DNA from: JBDKGV01 sp039798005
Lineage (GTDB): Bacteria; Fibrobacterota; Fibrobacteria; UBA5070
Direction of reading: 5' to 3'
Length of the DNA: 15,368 bases
Assembly: GCA_039798005.1 (NCBI GenBank)
Contig: JBDKGV010000071.1
Location: forward strand, 1-15,368
Part shown: piece after piece, positions 7,856-15,368 of the stretch
Numbering within the stretch: position 1 is the first letter of the stretch
How the letters are laid out: each line of letters starts with the position of its first letter
Translations under genes and position numbers: made by a program
Notes under the pieces: generated by a model
Told to the model about the DNA's origin: nothing
The model's input: only the letters and a program-made list of their open reading frames with translations
The model's database searches: none

Positions 7856-8884
7856 ATGCCCGTTGCGACACCAGCCCAGTACCGTGAGATGATCGCTGCC
7901 GCCAAGAAGGGCGGATACGCCTTTCCGGCCTTCAACGTGACCAGCACCGAGACGGCAAACGCCGTCCTCAAGGGCTTGGCCGACACCAAGTCCGATGGCA
8001 TCATCCAAGTGAGCACCGGTGGCGGCGAGTTCGCGTCGGGCTCGACCATCAAGGACATGGCCCTTGGCGCCATGACCATCGCCCAGCATGTGCACACCGT
8101 GGCCGACCGCTACGGCATCCTGGTGGCCCTGCACACCGACCATTGCCATCCGTCGAAGCTGGACAAGTTCGTGCGCCCGCTGATCGCCGAGACCAAGAAG
8201 CGCCGCGCCGCCGGCCTTCCCAACCTCTTCAACAGCCACATGTTCGACGGCTCCGAGCTGTCCATGGAAGAGAACATCAAGCTCTCCGAGGAGCTCCTGA
8301 AGGAGTGCGCCGAGAACGAGATCATCCTGGAGATCGAGACCGGCATCGTGGGCGGCGAGGAGGACGGACACGACACCTCGGGCGTTTCCAACGACAAGCT
8401 CTACACCACTCCGGAAGACATGGAGATGGCCTTTGAGCGCCTTTCCAAGATCGGCCCGTTCCTGCTGGCGGCGACCTTCGGCAACGTCCACGGCGTCTAC
8501 AAGCCCGGCAACGTCAAGCTGACCCCAAAAATCCTCAAGGACGGCCAAGCCGCGGTACAGAAGAAGTTCGGCACCAGCGAGAATCCCCTCGACCTCGTTT
8601 TCCACGGCGGTTCGGGATCTGATTTGTCCGAAATTCACGAGACGCTCGAATACGGCGTGATCAAGATGAATATTGATACTGACACTCAATATGCCTTTAC
8701 ACGTCCAATCGTGGAGCATATGTTCAAGAATTATGACGGCGTCCTGAAAGTCGAAGGCGAAGTGGGCAACAAGAAGTTCTATGACCCCCGCAGCTATCTC
8801 AAAGCCGCGGAAGTCGGAATGGCCAAGCGCGTCGCCCAGGCTGCACAGGATTTGAAGTCTGCCGGGAAGTCCCTCCTGGCCTGA
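7856..8884 (+). CDS. fba: Fructose-bisphosphate aldolase, class II
   Basis: A 342-residue zinc-dependent aldolase of glycolysis and gluconeogenesis, cleaving fructose 1,6-bisphosphate into dihydroxyacetone phosphate and glyceraldehyde 3-phosphate. The metal and substrate motifs are visible: ALHTDHCHP with the catalytic Asp and zinc His, EIETGIVGGEEDG, FGNVHGVYKPGN with a zinc His, VFHGGSGS with a zinc His and phosphate loop, and KMNIDTDTQYAFTRP. The opening MPVATPAQYREMI and ending DPRSYLKAAE are closest, from memory, to the mycobacterial/actinobacterial long form rather than the E. coli enzyme. The start at 7856 is chosen because TGGAGG (7845-7850) sits 5 bases upstream; in-frame ATGs at 7802 and 7844 lack a comparable site. 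A stretch around 8641-8700 is clearly more AT-rich (about 42 percent GC) than the rest. sucC starts 22 bases downstream, so the three metabolic genes may share a transcript. Confidence 0.97.
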   Translation: MPVATPAQYREMIAAAKKGGYAFPAFNVTSTETANAVLKGLADTKSDGIIQVSTGGGEFASGSTIKDMALGAMTIAQHVHTVADRYGILVALHTDHCHPSKLDKFVRPLIAETKKRRAAGLPNLFNSHMFDGSELSMEENIKLSEELLKECAENEIILEIETGIVGGEEDGHDTSGVSNDKLYTTPEDMEMAFERLSKIGPFLLAATFGNVHGVYKPGNVKLTPKILKDGQAAVQKKFGTSENPLDLVFHGGSGSDLSEIHETLEYGVIKMNIDTDTQYAFTRPIVEHMFKNYDGVLKVEGEVGNKKFYDPRSYLKAAEVGMAKRVAQAAQDLKSAGKSLLA

Positions 8885-8906
8885 TCACGAAACGAAGGAG
8901 CATAAG

Positions 8907-10942
<2,036 letters not shown>

Positions 10943-10946
10943 TCCA

Positions 10947-10977
10947 TCGACAGGCGGGCTCGCATGGAGCCTGTCGA
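10947..10977 (+). repeat. Hairpin just after sucD, upstream of the terminator
   Basis: TCGACAGGC (10947-10955) and GCCTGTCGA (10969-10977) are perfect 9-bp arms around a 13-base loop. A competing inner pairing, GGCTC with GAGCC (10957-10961 / 10967-10971), is also possible. There is no T-tract, so it is not itself a terminator. It may protect the sucD mRNA 3' end or be recognised by a protein. Only the pairing is seen; the role is inferred. Confidence 0.4.
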
Positions 10978-10988
10978 CCGGTTTGATC

Positions 10989-11026
10989 AAAGCCCCTTCT
11001 GCGCAATTGCGCAGGAGGGGCTTTTT
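10989..11026 (+). terminator. Strong rho-independent terminator after sucD
   Basis: AAAGCCCCTTCTGCGC pairs with GCGCAGGAGGGGCTTT through one G-T wobble, with an AATT loop, and runs into a T-tract ending at 11026. It ends the fba-sucC-sucD unit and isolates it from the iron-uptake genes. Because the flanks are A-rich on one side and T-rich on the other, it could also work on the minus strand. Confidence 0.93.
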
Positions 11027-11064
11027 CGTTTTGAAGCTGTCGCATTCCTGAAGGAATCCCCCTC

Positions 11065-11121
11065 TTGCGCATCTCCTCCCTTTCCGCTATCTTTAAGATT
11101 AGATTGAGACTGATTCTTAAT
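11065..11121 (+). promoter_or_regulatory. Candidate promoter region of exbB-exbD-tonB
   Basis: The stretch before exbB becomes AT-rich at about 11088-11135. Two sigma-70-like pairs can be drawn, each with a 17-base spacer: TTGCGC (11065-11070) with TATCTT (11088-11093), and TTAAGA (11093-11098) with CTTAAT (11116-11121). In the first case the Fur-like operator at 11105-11119 lies just past the transcription start; in the second it fills the spacer. Either placement would allow repression. Hexamer matches are modest. Confidence 0.35.
11105..11119 (+). promoter_or_regulatory. Fur-like operator upstream of exbB
   Basis: TGAGACT-G-ATTCTTA fits the 7-1-7 inverted-repeat form of a Fur box (TGATAAT-N-ATTATCA) with several mismatches; the flanking AT on each side extends the dyad to 19 bases (11103-11121). 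It lies about 40 bases before exbB, where iron-dependent repression is expected for a TonB energy module. A related 15-mer precedes the siderophore receptor gene at 14927-14941. Other Fur-family proteins (Zur, PerR) or an unrelated repressor cannot be excluded. Confidence 0.6.
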
Positions 11122-11157
11122 AGCTAAAAACCTTATCAGATCCACAAAGGGAGAAGC

Positions 11158-11793
11158 ATGCAGTCAACACTCGTCCAACTCGGTCCGATGCTCCACTGGA
11201 TCGAACTTTCCCTTCACGCTCTTCTCGTGGGCTTGATGATCGCGGTGCCCGTGCTCTTCATCCAGCGACTGAGGGCCATTCGCACGATCGCAGGCAACAG
11301 CCGCCATTGGGTGGATATCTTTTCCCGCTCGCTGCGCGAGAACGCCGAGGTCGAATGCCTGGCCGACGGAGGCCGTTCCCTTCCCGAGCGCCTGTCCGCC
11401 TTCGCCCTCTCGCACCAGCACCTGTGCCCCGATGCCTTGGAGCGCCTGCTCGAGGCCCGCGAGATCGAGGAGCGTCATGAGCTCGAAAAGGGCCTTGGCA
11501 TCCTGGGGACCATCGGCTCCAATGCACCGTTCGTGGGTTTGACAGGAACCGTCCTGGGGATCCTTTCGGCCTTTCAGCAGATGGGAGCCGCAGGCCAGGC
11601 AGGTCCGCAGGTCATGGGAGCGATCGCGGCCGCCTTGGTCGCCACCGCCGCAGGTTTGCTGGTGGCGATTCCCGCCGTGGTGCTCCACAACATCCTCCAT
11701 GCCCGGGTCAGTTGGGTGCTGGAGGAGTCCCGCCAACTGCGCATCATCCTGGTGGCACGCAGTCTTCAGGCCACAGTGAAGGAGGCCTTCTGA
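11158..11793 (+). CDS. exbB: ExbB/TolQ/MotA-family proton channel protein
   Basis: A 211-residue inner-membrane protein that forms the pentameric proton channel powering TonB. TM1 is about residues 15-36; a cytoplasmic stretch follows (37-112), then TM2 (about 113-136) with the family signature GTIGSNAPFVGLTGTVLGI (117-135) and TM3 (about 155-179) with AALVATAAGLLVAIPAV. A short cytoplasmic tail ends the protein. The start has AGGGAG at 11148-11153. Its stop overlaps the exbD start in TGATG. It could equally be named TolQ by sequence alone, but the TonB gene two places downstream, the Fur-like operator and the absence of tolA/tolB/pal point to the ExbB role. Confidence 0.92.
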   Translation: MQSTLVQLGPMLHWIELSLHALLVGLMIAVPVLFIQRLRAIRTIAGNSRHWVDIFSRSLRENAEVECLADGGRSLPERLSAFALSHQHLCPDALERLLEAREIEERHELEKGLGILGTIGSNAPFVGLTGTVLGILSAFQQMGAAGQAGPQVMGAIAAALVATAAGLLVAIPAVVLHNILHARVSWVLEESRQLRIILVARSLQATVKEAF

Positions 11794-12203
11794 TGGCCGG
11801 AGCCACCCACACCTCCGGCCCCATCCACGGCATCAACATCACCCCGCTGGTGGACATCTTCCTCGTCCTGCTCATCCTTGTCATGATCTCCAGCACCTTG
11901 GTGCGCCCCTCGGCAATCGAAGTGGATCTCCCTCGCTCCAAGGCGCCAGGACAAAGCTCCCCAGAAGCGTCCTCGATCGCGCTGGATGCCCAAGGCGCGA
12001 TCCGGCTCGATGGAATGGCCGTTGATGCCCAACTTGCCTTGGCCCGCCTCACTGCAAAAAGCCAGTCTGACAGCGGACATCAGGTGCTGGTGATCGCGAG
12101 CGGTCAACTTCCGTACCAGAAAGTCGTGGAGGTCTTGGATCTCGTCAAGGCCTCCGGAGCGCACAAGTATGCGCTCCAGGTCCAGCCGGAGGCCACCCCA
12201 TGA
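11793..12203 (+). CDS. exbD: ExbD/TolR-family transport protein
   Basis: A 136-residue partner of ExbB with one N-terminal membrane anchor and a periplasmic domain. The signature GINITPLVDIFLVLLILVM lies at residues 13-31; Asp21 matches the proton-carrying Asp of the ExbD/TolR transmembrane helix. Residues about 42-132 form the periplasmic domain, with VLVIASGQLPYQKVVEVLDL (quoted in full at 20 residues) as its conserved core. The start at 11793 shares one base with the exbB stop and has GAAGGAGG at 11778-11785. The end overlaps tonB by 4 bases. Confidence 0.93.
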   Translation: MAGATHTSGPIHGINITPLVDIFLVLLILVMISSTLVRPSAIEVDLPRSKAPGQSSPEASSIALDAQGAIRLDGMAVDAQLALARLTAKSQSDSGHQVLVIASGQLPYQKVVEVLDLVKASGAHKYALQVQPEATP

Positions 12204-12943
12204 TTCTGGAATCCCGTGCCAGTCGTCGCACCCGTCCCGATGCCATGCGCTGGTCCAGCGTGGGATGGAGCTGGAATCACGCGCAACCGCCGCGTTCGCG
12301 CACCATCTGGATCACCATCGTCAGTGCCGGTTTGGCCGCGCTCAGCCTTGTCGCAGGCCTTCAGATCCTGCTGCGACACGAATCGCAGCCTGCTCCTCCC
12401 GCACCGGAATGGATCGAGATGGAGCCGCCCCGCAGATCCCAAGCAATCCCGACGCCTGGATCCGAGCCATCACGCCCTCCTGCTGCCGCTGCGGTCTCCC
12501 GCACGGTCGCGCCACCGTCACCCGAGCTCCCGGCCTCCCCGCAAACCTTGGGCGCTCCGGCCCCGTCCGACCACGGCTCAATGACGACCGCCCAGGGAAC
12601 CGCCCAAGGAACCACGATCGAGGAGCACCCATCGGCCCCCATCGCCCCGCAGCCCCCCGCTGGTCCGGTTTCCATCTCCGGGGTGCCGGCTTCCGTCGCC
12701 CCGCTCCTTCCGGGCTATCCGACCAGGGCCGAAGCCGAAGGCCGGGAGGGAACCGTCGTGGCGCTGGTCGTCACCGACACCCTGGGCCAGGTCGTGGATC
12801 TGCGCATTGAGAAGAGTGCCGGACGCGACTTCGATGAAAGCGTGCGCCGGGCCGCACTGGCTTCGCGCTTCGTGGTGCCTCGCCGCGAAGGCAAGGCTCT
12901 GGCCGTGGCCTTCCGCATGCCCTATCGCTTCCGGCTGGACTGA
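12200..12943 (+). CDS. tonB: TonB family energy transducer
   Basis: A 247-residue TonB. A cytoplasmic N-terminus of about 35 residues is longer than in E. coli TonB and Arg/Trp-rich. One membrane anchor follows (about 36-58), then a Pro/Ala-rich periplasm-spanning region (about 63-170) and a TonB C-terminal domain (about 172-247). The latter starts PGYPTRAEAEGREGTVVALV and contains DTLGQVVDLRIEKSAG and a final SRFVVPRREGKALAV segment, matching the family pattern. TonB contacts the TonB box of outer-membrane receptors and passes on proton-motive energy from ExbB-ExbD. The start overlaps exbD (ATGA) with GGAGG at 12188-12192. The likely client is the receptor beginning at 14970. Confidence 0.92.
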   Translation: MILESRASRRTRPDAMRWSSVGWSWNHAQPPRSRTIWITIVSAGLAALSLVAGLQILLRHESQPAPPAPEWIEMEPPRRSQAIPTPGSEPSRPPAAAAVSRTVAPPSPELPASPQTLGAPAPSDHGSMTTAQGTAQGTTIEEHPSAPIAPQPPAGPVSISGVPASVAPLLPGYPTRAEAEGREGTVVALVVTDTLGQVVDLRIEKSAGRDFDESVRRAALASRFVVPRREGKALAVAFRMPYRFRLD

Positions 12944-12947
12944 TCCC

Positions 12948-13280
12948 ATGCGCTTGACTCCCGAGCTCACTTCGCTGATCCTGGCCGACATCCCGACACT
13001 CGGAGTCGCGGAAGCTTGCCGTCGACACGGGGTGCACAGGGCCACATGGTACCGTCACGCCACGCGCCTTTCACCACACGACTGCCAATGCCAATCCCAT
13101 GGTGAACCCGAGACCGAAATCCTCAAGCTCGCCCGCAGCCACCCCCATTGGGGCTGCGACCGCATCAGTTATTGCCTGGAAGTCTGCGGAATCCGCATCA
13201 GCTCCCCCACGGTACAGCGCCTCCTGATCCGCCACGGTCTGGGCAAGCGCAAGGAGCGCGAAGCAGCCGCCCGGGAATGA
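12948..13280 (+). CDS. Small Cys-rich HTH protein, transposase-derived
   Basis: A 110-residue protein starting 4 bases after tonB. It has two predicted DNA-binding units. The first is a helix-turn-helix at about 18-40 (LGVAEACRRHGVHRATWYRH). The second, about 55-98, contains HPHWGCDRI and ISSPTVQRLLIRHGLGKRK, like the second HTH at the N-terminus of IS3/IS481-type transposases, where HPTWGYRRI and STVWRILRRHGL are usual. The DDE integrase domain that should follow is absent: selO begins 33 bases later. Six cysteines (24, 46, 48, 70, 76, 80) are unusual for 110 residues; Cys70 sits where the transposase motif usually has Tyr. No clear Shine-Dalgarno is seen, so translation may be coupled to tonB. 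It may be a domesticated regulator or a transposase remnant; an intact frame and operon-like spacing favour the former. Function is unknown. Confidence 0.72.
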   Translation: MRLTPELTSLILADIPTLGVAEACRRHGVHRATWYRHATRLSPHDCQCQSHGEPETEILKLARSHPHWGCDRISYCLEVCGIRISSPTVQRLLIRHGLGKRKEREAAARE

Positions 13281-13313
13281 AACGCAAGCACCGGATCATG
13301 GTAGCTTGCCTCC

Positions 13314-14807
13314 ATGAGACTTGGTTTCAATCACAGCTACGCCCAGGAACTCCCGGGCTTCCATGCCCCGGCCACCCCAGCCCATGCACCTGCCCCCAAG
13401 CTTCTGTTCTGGAACCTGGAGCTTTCTGAACAGCTCGAACTTCCGCTCAGGGAAACTCCTCCCATCGAGCTCGCTCAGATCTTCTCCGGCAACAGCCTGC
13501 CCGACGATGCAAACCCCATCGCCCAAGTGTATGCCGGGCATCAGTTCGGTCATTTCTCGCCTCAATTGGGCGACGGTCGCGCCCTGCTGCTTGGAGAGAA
13601 GCGCACCCTTGATGGCCAGCTCTACGATCTCGCCTTCAAAGGATCGGGCCGGACCGCCTTCTCGCGTTCCGGCGATGGCAAGGCTGCCGTCGGCCCGATG
13701 CTGCGGGAGGTTTTGATCGGAGAATTCCTGCACGCCATGGGGATTCCCACGACCCGTGCCCTCGCTGTGGTGGCCACCGGCGAGAACATCTGGCGCGAAG
13801 GCCCCCTTCCCGGCGCCGTTCTCACCCGCGTGGCATCCAGCCACCTGCGGGTGGGGACCTTCGAATTCTTCGCCCTGCGCGGCCAGCAGGAAAAGGTCAA
13901 GACTCTTGCCCTGTATGCCATCAAGCGCCACGCTCCTCAACTTGAGGGCATCGAAAATCCATTCCTTGCGTTCCTGCGCCTGGTCGCGCAACGCCAAGCC
14001 GCCTTGATCGCCCAATGGCTGTGCGTGGGCTTCGTGCACGGAGTCATGAACACCGACAACATGGCCCTGTCGGGCGAATCCATCGACTTCGGCCCCTGCG
14101 CCTTCCTGGAAGGCTATGATCCAGGAGCGGTCTTCAGCTCGATCGACCACGGCGGCCGATACGCCTATGGCAACCAAGCCTCCATGGCCCGCTGGAACCT
14201 GGCCCGACTGTGCGAGACCCTCCTGCCCCTGCTCTCACCGGACCCCGAGCTGGCTGTGGAGCTTGCCAACGAAGTGCTCGAGGAGTTCGGAACGGCTCAC
14301 GACGAGTTCCTGCTTCAAGGGATGCAGGCAAAGCTTGGCCTCGTCCCTCACAAGTCCACCGATTCAAGCGATGCCGAGCTTGTGAACGATTGGCTCCTGC
14401 TCCTGCAGACCCAAGCCATCGATTGGACCTCGGCCTTTCGGTTCCTTGGCAAGGCGTCCCAAGGCGATGCGTCACACCTGCGCACACTTTTCAAGGACAT
14501 CAGGCCTCTTGAGGAATGGCTGAACCGCTGGCACTCCCGATGCGCACAAGACGATTGTGATCGTCCCCACCAGGAAGCCCTCGATCGCCGTGCCCGAAGG
14601 ATGCAACGCGCCAACCCTGTGGTGATTCCTCGCAACCATCGTGTGGAAGAAGCCCTCACCGCCGCGACACTCGGGGACCTCACGCCATTCAATACGCTGC
14701 TTGCCGCCCTGCGCAACCCCTTTGCCATCCCGCATGGCGACGAGCATTTGACAGATCCTGCCCCGGCGGAATTCTCGGCGGGTTACCGGACCTTCTGCGG
14801 GACCTGA
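13314..14807 (+). CDS. selO: Protein adenylyltransferase SelO (YdiU family)
   Basis: A 497-residue, full-length SelO pseudokinase, which transfers AMP to Ser/Thr/Tyr of target proteins and is linked to redox stress responses. The N-terminus FNHSYAQELPGF and the QVYAGHQFGHFSPQLGDGRA block (71-90) are family hallmarks. From memory of the Pseudomonas syringae enzyme, whose key residues are K113, E136, R93, R176, D252, N253 and D262, the equivalents here are K109 (AFKGSG), E132, R89, R172, D248 and N249 (MNTDNM) and D258 (DFGP), a constant offset of four. The end YRTFCGT puts Cys495 third from the end. The start gives the family N-terminus, but no strong ribosome site is visible. It follows the HTH gene by 33 bases and may be read through from the ton operon. 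All catalytic residues look intact. Confidence 0.95.
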   Translation: MRLGFNHSYAQELPGFHAPATPAHAPAPKLLFWNLELSEQLELPLRETPPIELAQIFSGNSLPDDANPIAQVYAGHQFGHFSPQLGDGRALLLGEKRTLDGQLYDLAFKGSGRTAFSRSGDGKAAVGPMLREVLIGEFLHAMGIPTTRALAVVATGENIWREGPLPGAVLTRVASSHLRVGTFEFFALRGQQEKVKTLALYAIKRHAPQLEGIENPFLAFLRLVAQRQAALIAQWLCVGFVHGVMNTDNMALSGESIDFGPCAFLEGYDPGAVFSSIDHGGRYAYGNQASMARWNLARLCETLLPLLSPDPELAVELANEVLEEFGTAHDEFLLQGMQAKLGLVPHKSTDSSDAELVNDWLLLLQTQAIDWTSAFRFLGKASQGDASHLRTLFKDIRPLEEWLNRWHSRCAQDDCDRPHQEALDRRARRMQRANPVVIPRNHRVEEALTAATLGDLTPFNTLLAALRNPFAIPHGDEHLTDPAPAEFSAGYRTFCGT

Positions 14808-14897
14808 CCGGTCCGGATACTGTCGCCGGATTCATTGCAGGCATGGATTCAACCCATTTTGTCTGCGACAGTGAAGGAGTTCCTGCACTGAAGGCCC

Positions 14898-14926
14898 TTG
14901 GCTTCAAGACGACCTCGCCTTATGAT
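14898..14926 (+). promoter_or_regulatory. Sigma-70-type promoter of the siderophore receptor gene
   Basis: TTGGCT (14898-14903) and TATGAT (14921-14926) have a 17-base spacer and match consensus at 4/6 and 5/6. Transcription would start near 14933, inside the Fur-like operator, leaving a leader of about 37 bases. This is the best promoter match in the window. An alternative -10, TATAGT at 14932-14937, has no fitting -35. Confidence 0.5.
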
Positions 14927-14941
14927 TGAGATATAGTCTCA
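14927..14941 (+). promoter_or_regulatory. Fur-like operator before the siderophore receptor gene
   Basis: TGAGA-TATAG-TCTCA is a perfect 5-bp-arm palindrome of 15 bases that abuts the -10 element and covers the predicted transcription start. Read on the minus strand it begins TGAGACT, the same seven bases that open the exbB operator at 11105. Position and gene context suit iron-dependent repression by a Fur-family protein. Confidence 0.6.
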
Positions 14942-14969
14942 CTCTCATCTAAAGCGATAGGAACCCTCC

Positions 14970-15368
14970 ATGAATGTTCGCATCCTCCCCCTCGTCTTGG
15001 CCGGCATGGCCATGGCCGAGGACACTCCGCCAGCTCCAGTCTCAGTCCAAGCGCCCCAGGAGTCGCCTACCGCCGCCCAAGACACTCTGAAGGCCGCCGA
15101 CGTCGAAGTGGTCGGCAAGCGCAAGCGCACCGGTGGCAAGGTCGTCGACGCCTCGCTTTCCAAGATACCCGCACCCCTGCACGAGACCCCTCGCTCCGTC
15201 TCGGTGATCCCCTCCGAAACCCTGCGCGACCAGAACATCCGCACGGTGGCCCAGGCCCTCAACCATGTGCCCGGCGTCTTCACCAACGGCACCAACGGCT
15301 CGGGGGGCTACCACTACAAGGCCCGAGGCTATCACATGCCGCCCTCCGTCTACCTGGTCGACGGCTTC
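14970..15368 (+). CDS. TonB-dependent siderophore receptor, N-terminal part
   Basis: The first 133 residues of an outer-membrane receptor; the rest, normally about 600 more residues forming the beta barrel, lies beyond the right edge. A short signal peptide (about 1-16, MNVRILPLVLAGMAMA) precedes a Pro/Gln/Ala-rich linker. A TonB-box-like DVEVVGKRKR is at 44-53. The plug domain then begins, with IPAPLHETPRSVSVIPSETL (66-85), QALNHVPGVF (95-104), ARGYHMPPSVYLVDGF (118-133), a pattern typical of siderophore receptors. There is no N-terminal STN signalling domain, so it is not a FecA/FpvA-type transducer. The start has AGGAA at 14959-14963. The Fur-like operator lies directly upstream. It is the expected client of the ExbB-ExbD-TonB system. 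The siderophore cannot be predicted. Confidence 0.93.
   Translation, partial: MNVRILPLVLAGMAMAEDTPPAPVSVQAPQESPTAAQDTLKAADVEVVGKRKRTGGKVVDASLSKIPAPLHETPRSVSVIPSETLRDQNIRTVAQALNHVPGVFTNGTNGSGGYHYKARGYHMPPSVYLVDGF

Larger units (their letters stand above)
14808..14969. other. Intergenic region between selO and the receptor gene
   Basis: 162 bases. It contains an inverted repeat ACTGTCGC (14819-14826) / GCGACAGT (14865-14872) with 38 bases between the arms, then a promoter and Fur-like operator for the receptor gene. No T-tract terminator for selO was found. A plus-strand frame is open up to a TGA at 14927-14929; from its ATG at 14843 it would encode 28 residues (MDSTHFVCDSEGVPALKALG and eight more) with only a weak ribosome site. 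This may be chance in GC-rich DNA and is not called as a gene. Confidence 0.4.

Noticed and set aside
12948..13313. A complete insertion sequence around the HTH gene
   Set aside because: No DDE domain, no terminal inverted repeats and no target duplication were seen; the flanking genes are closely packed and intact.

Overview
The window comes from a GC-rich (roughly 60 to 65 percent by eye), Gram-negative-type bacterium. An ExbB-ExbD-TonB energy module and the start of an outer-membrane siderophore receptor show that it has an outer membrane. A cellobiose phosphorylase shows use of cellulose breakdown products. The gene mix would suit a cellulolytic lineage such as Fibrobacterota, but that placement is a guess; no rRNA or other marker is present. 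No rRNA, tRNA, CRISPR array or complete mobile element was seen.

Layout. (1) Positions 1-498, minus strand: the N-terminal 166 residues of a GH94 cellobiose phosphorylase, running off the left edge. (2) 499-770: a divergent control region with a perfect 6-bp-arm hairpin/palindrome. (3) 771-7785, plus strand: a tight four-gene chemosensory operon. It encodes a membrane chemoreceptor with a four-helix-type sensor, a soluble globin-coupled receptor with the haem-ligand His visible, a CheA with two CheW-like domains and an unusual linker, and a stand-alone CheW. No cheY, cheR, cheB or cheD lies in the window. (4) 7856-10942: fba (class II aldolase of the mycobacterial-like type), sucC and sucD, closed by a strong intrinsic terminator. 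(5) 11158-13280: exbB-exbD-tonB, all overlapping, plus a small Cys-rich helix-turn-helix protein derived from transposase DNA-binding domains. (6) 13314-14807: selO, a protein AMPylase pseudokinase. (7) 14970 to the right edge: the N-terminus of a TonB-dependent siderophore receptor.

How the parts work together. The chemosensory genes should form one receptor-kinase array in which an oxygen- or gas-sensing haem receptor and a membrane receptor share the same CheA/CheW; the response regulator must lie elsewhere. The right half looks like an iron-uptake locus. ExbB, ExbD and TonB energise the siderophore receptor, and both the exbB promoter region and the receptor promoter carry a similar 15-bp Fur-like operator beginning (on one strand or the other) with TGAGACT. 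Two genes of less obvious role, the HTH protein and selO, sit between these two operators.

The observations most worth following are the Cys-rich, catalytic-domain-less transposase HTH as apparent fourth gene of the ton operon, the matched operator pair, and the architecture of the globin-receptor/CheA operon.
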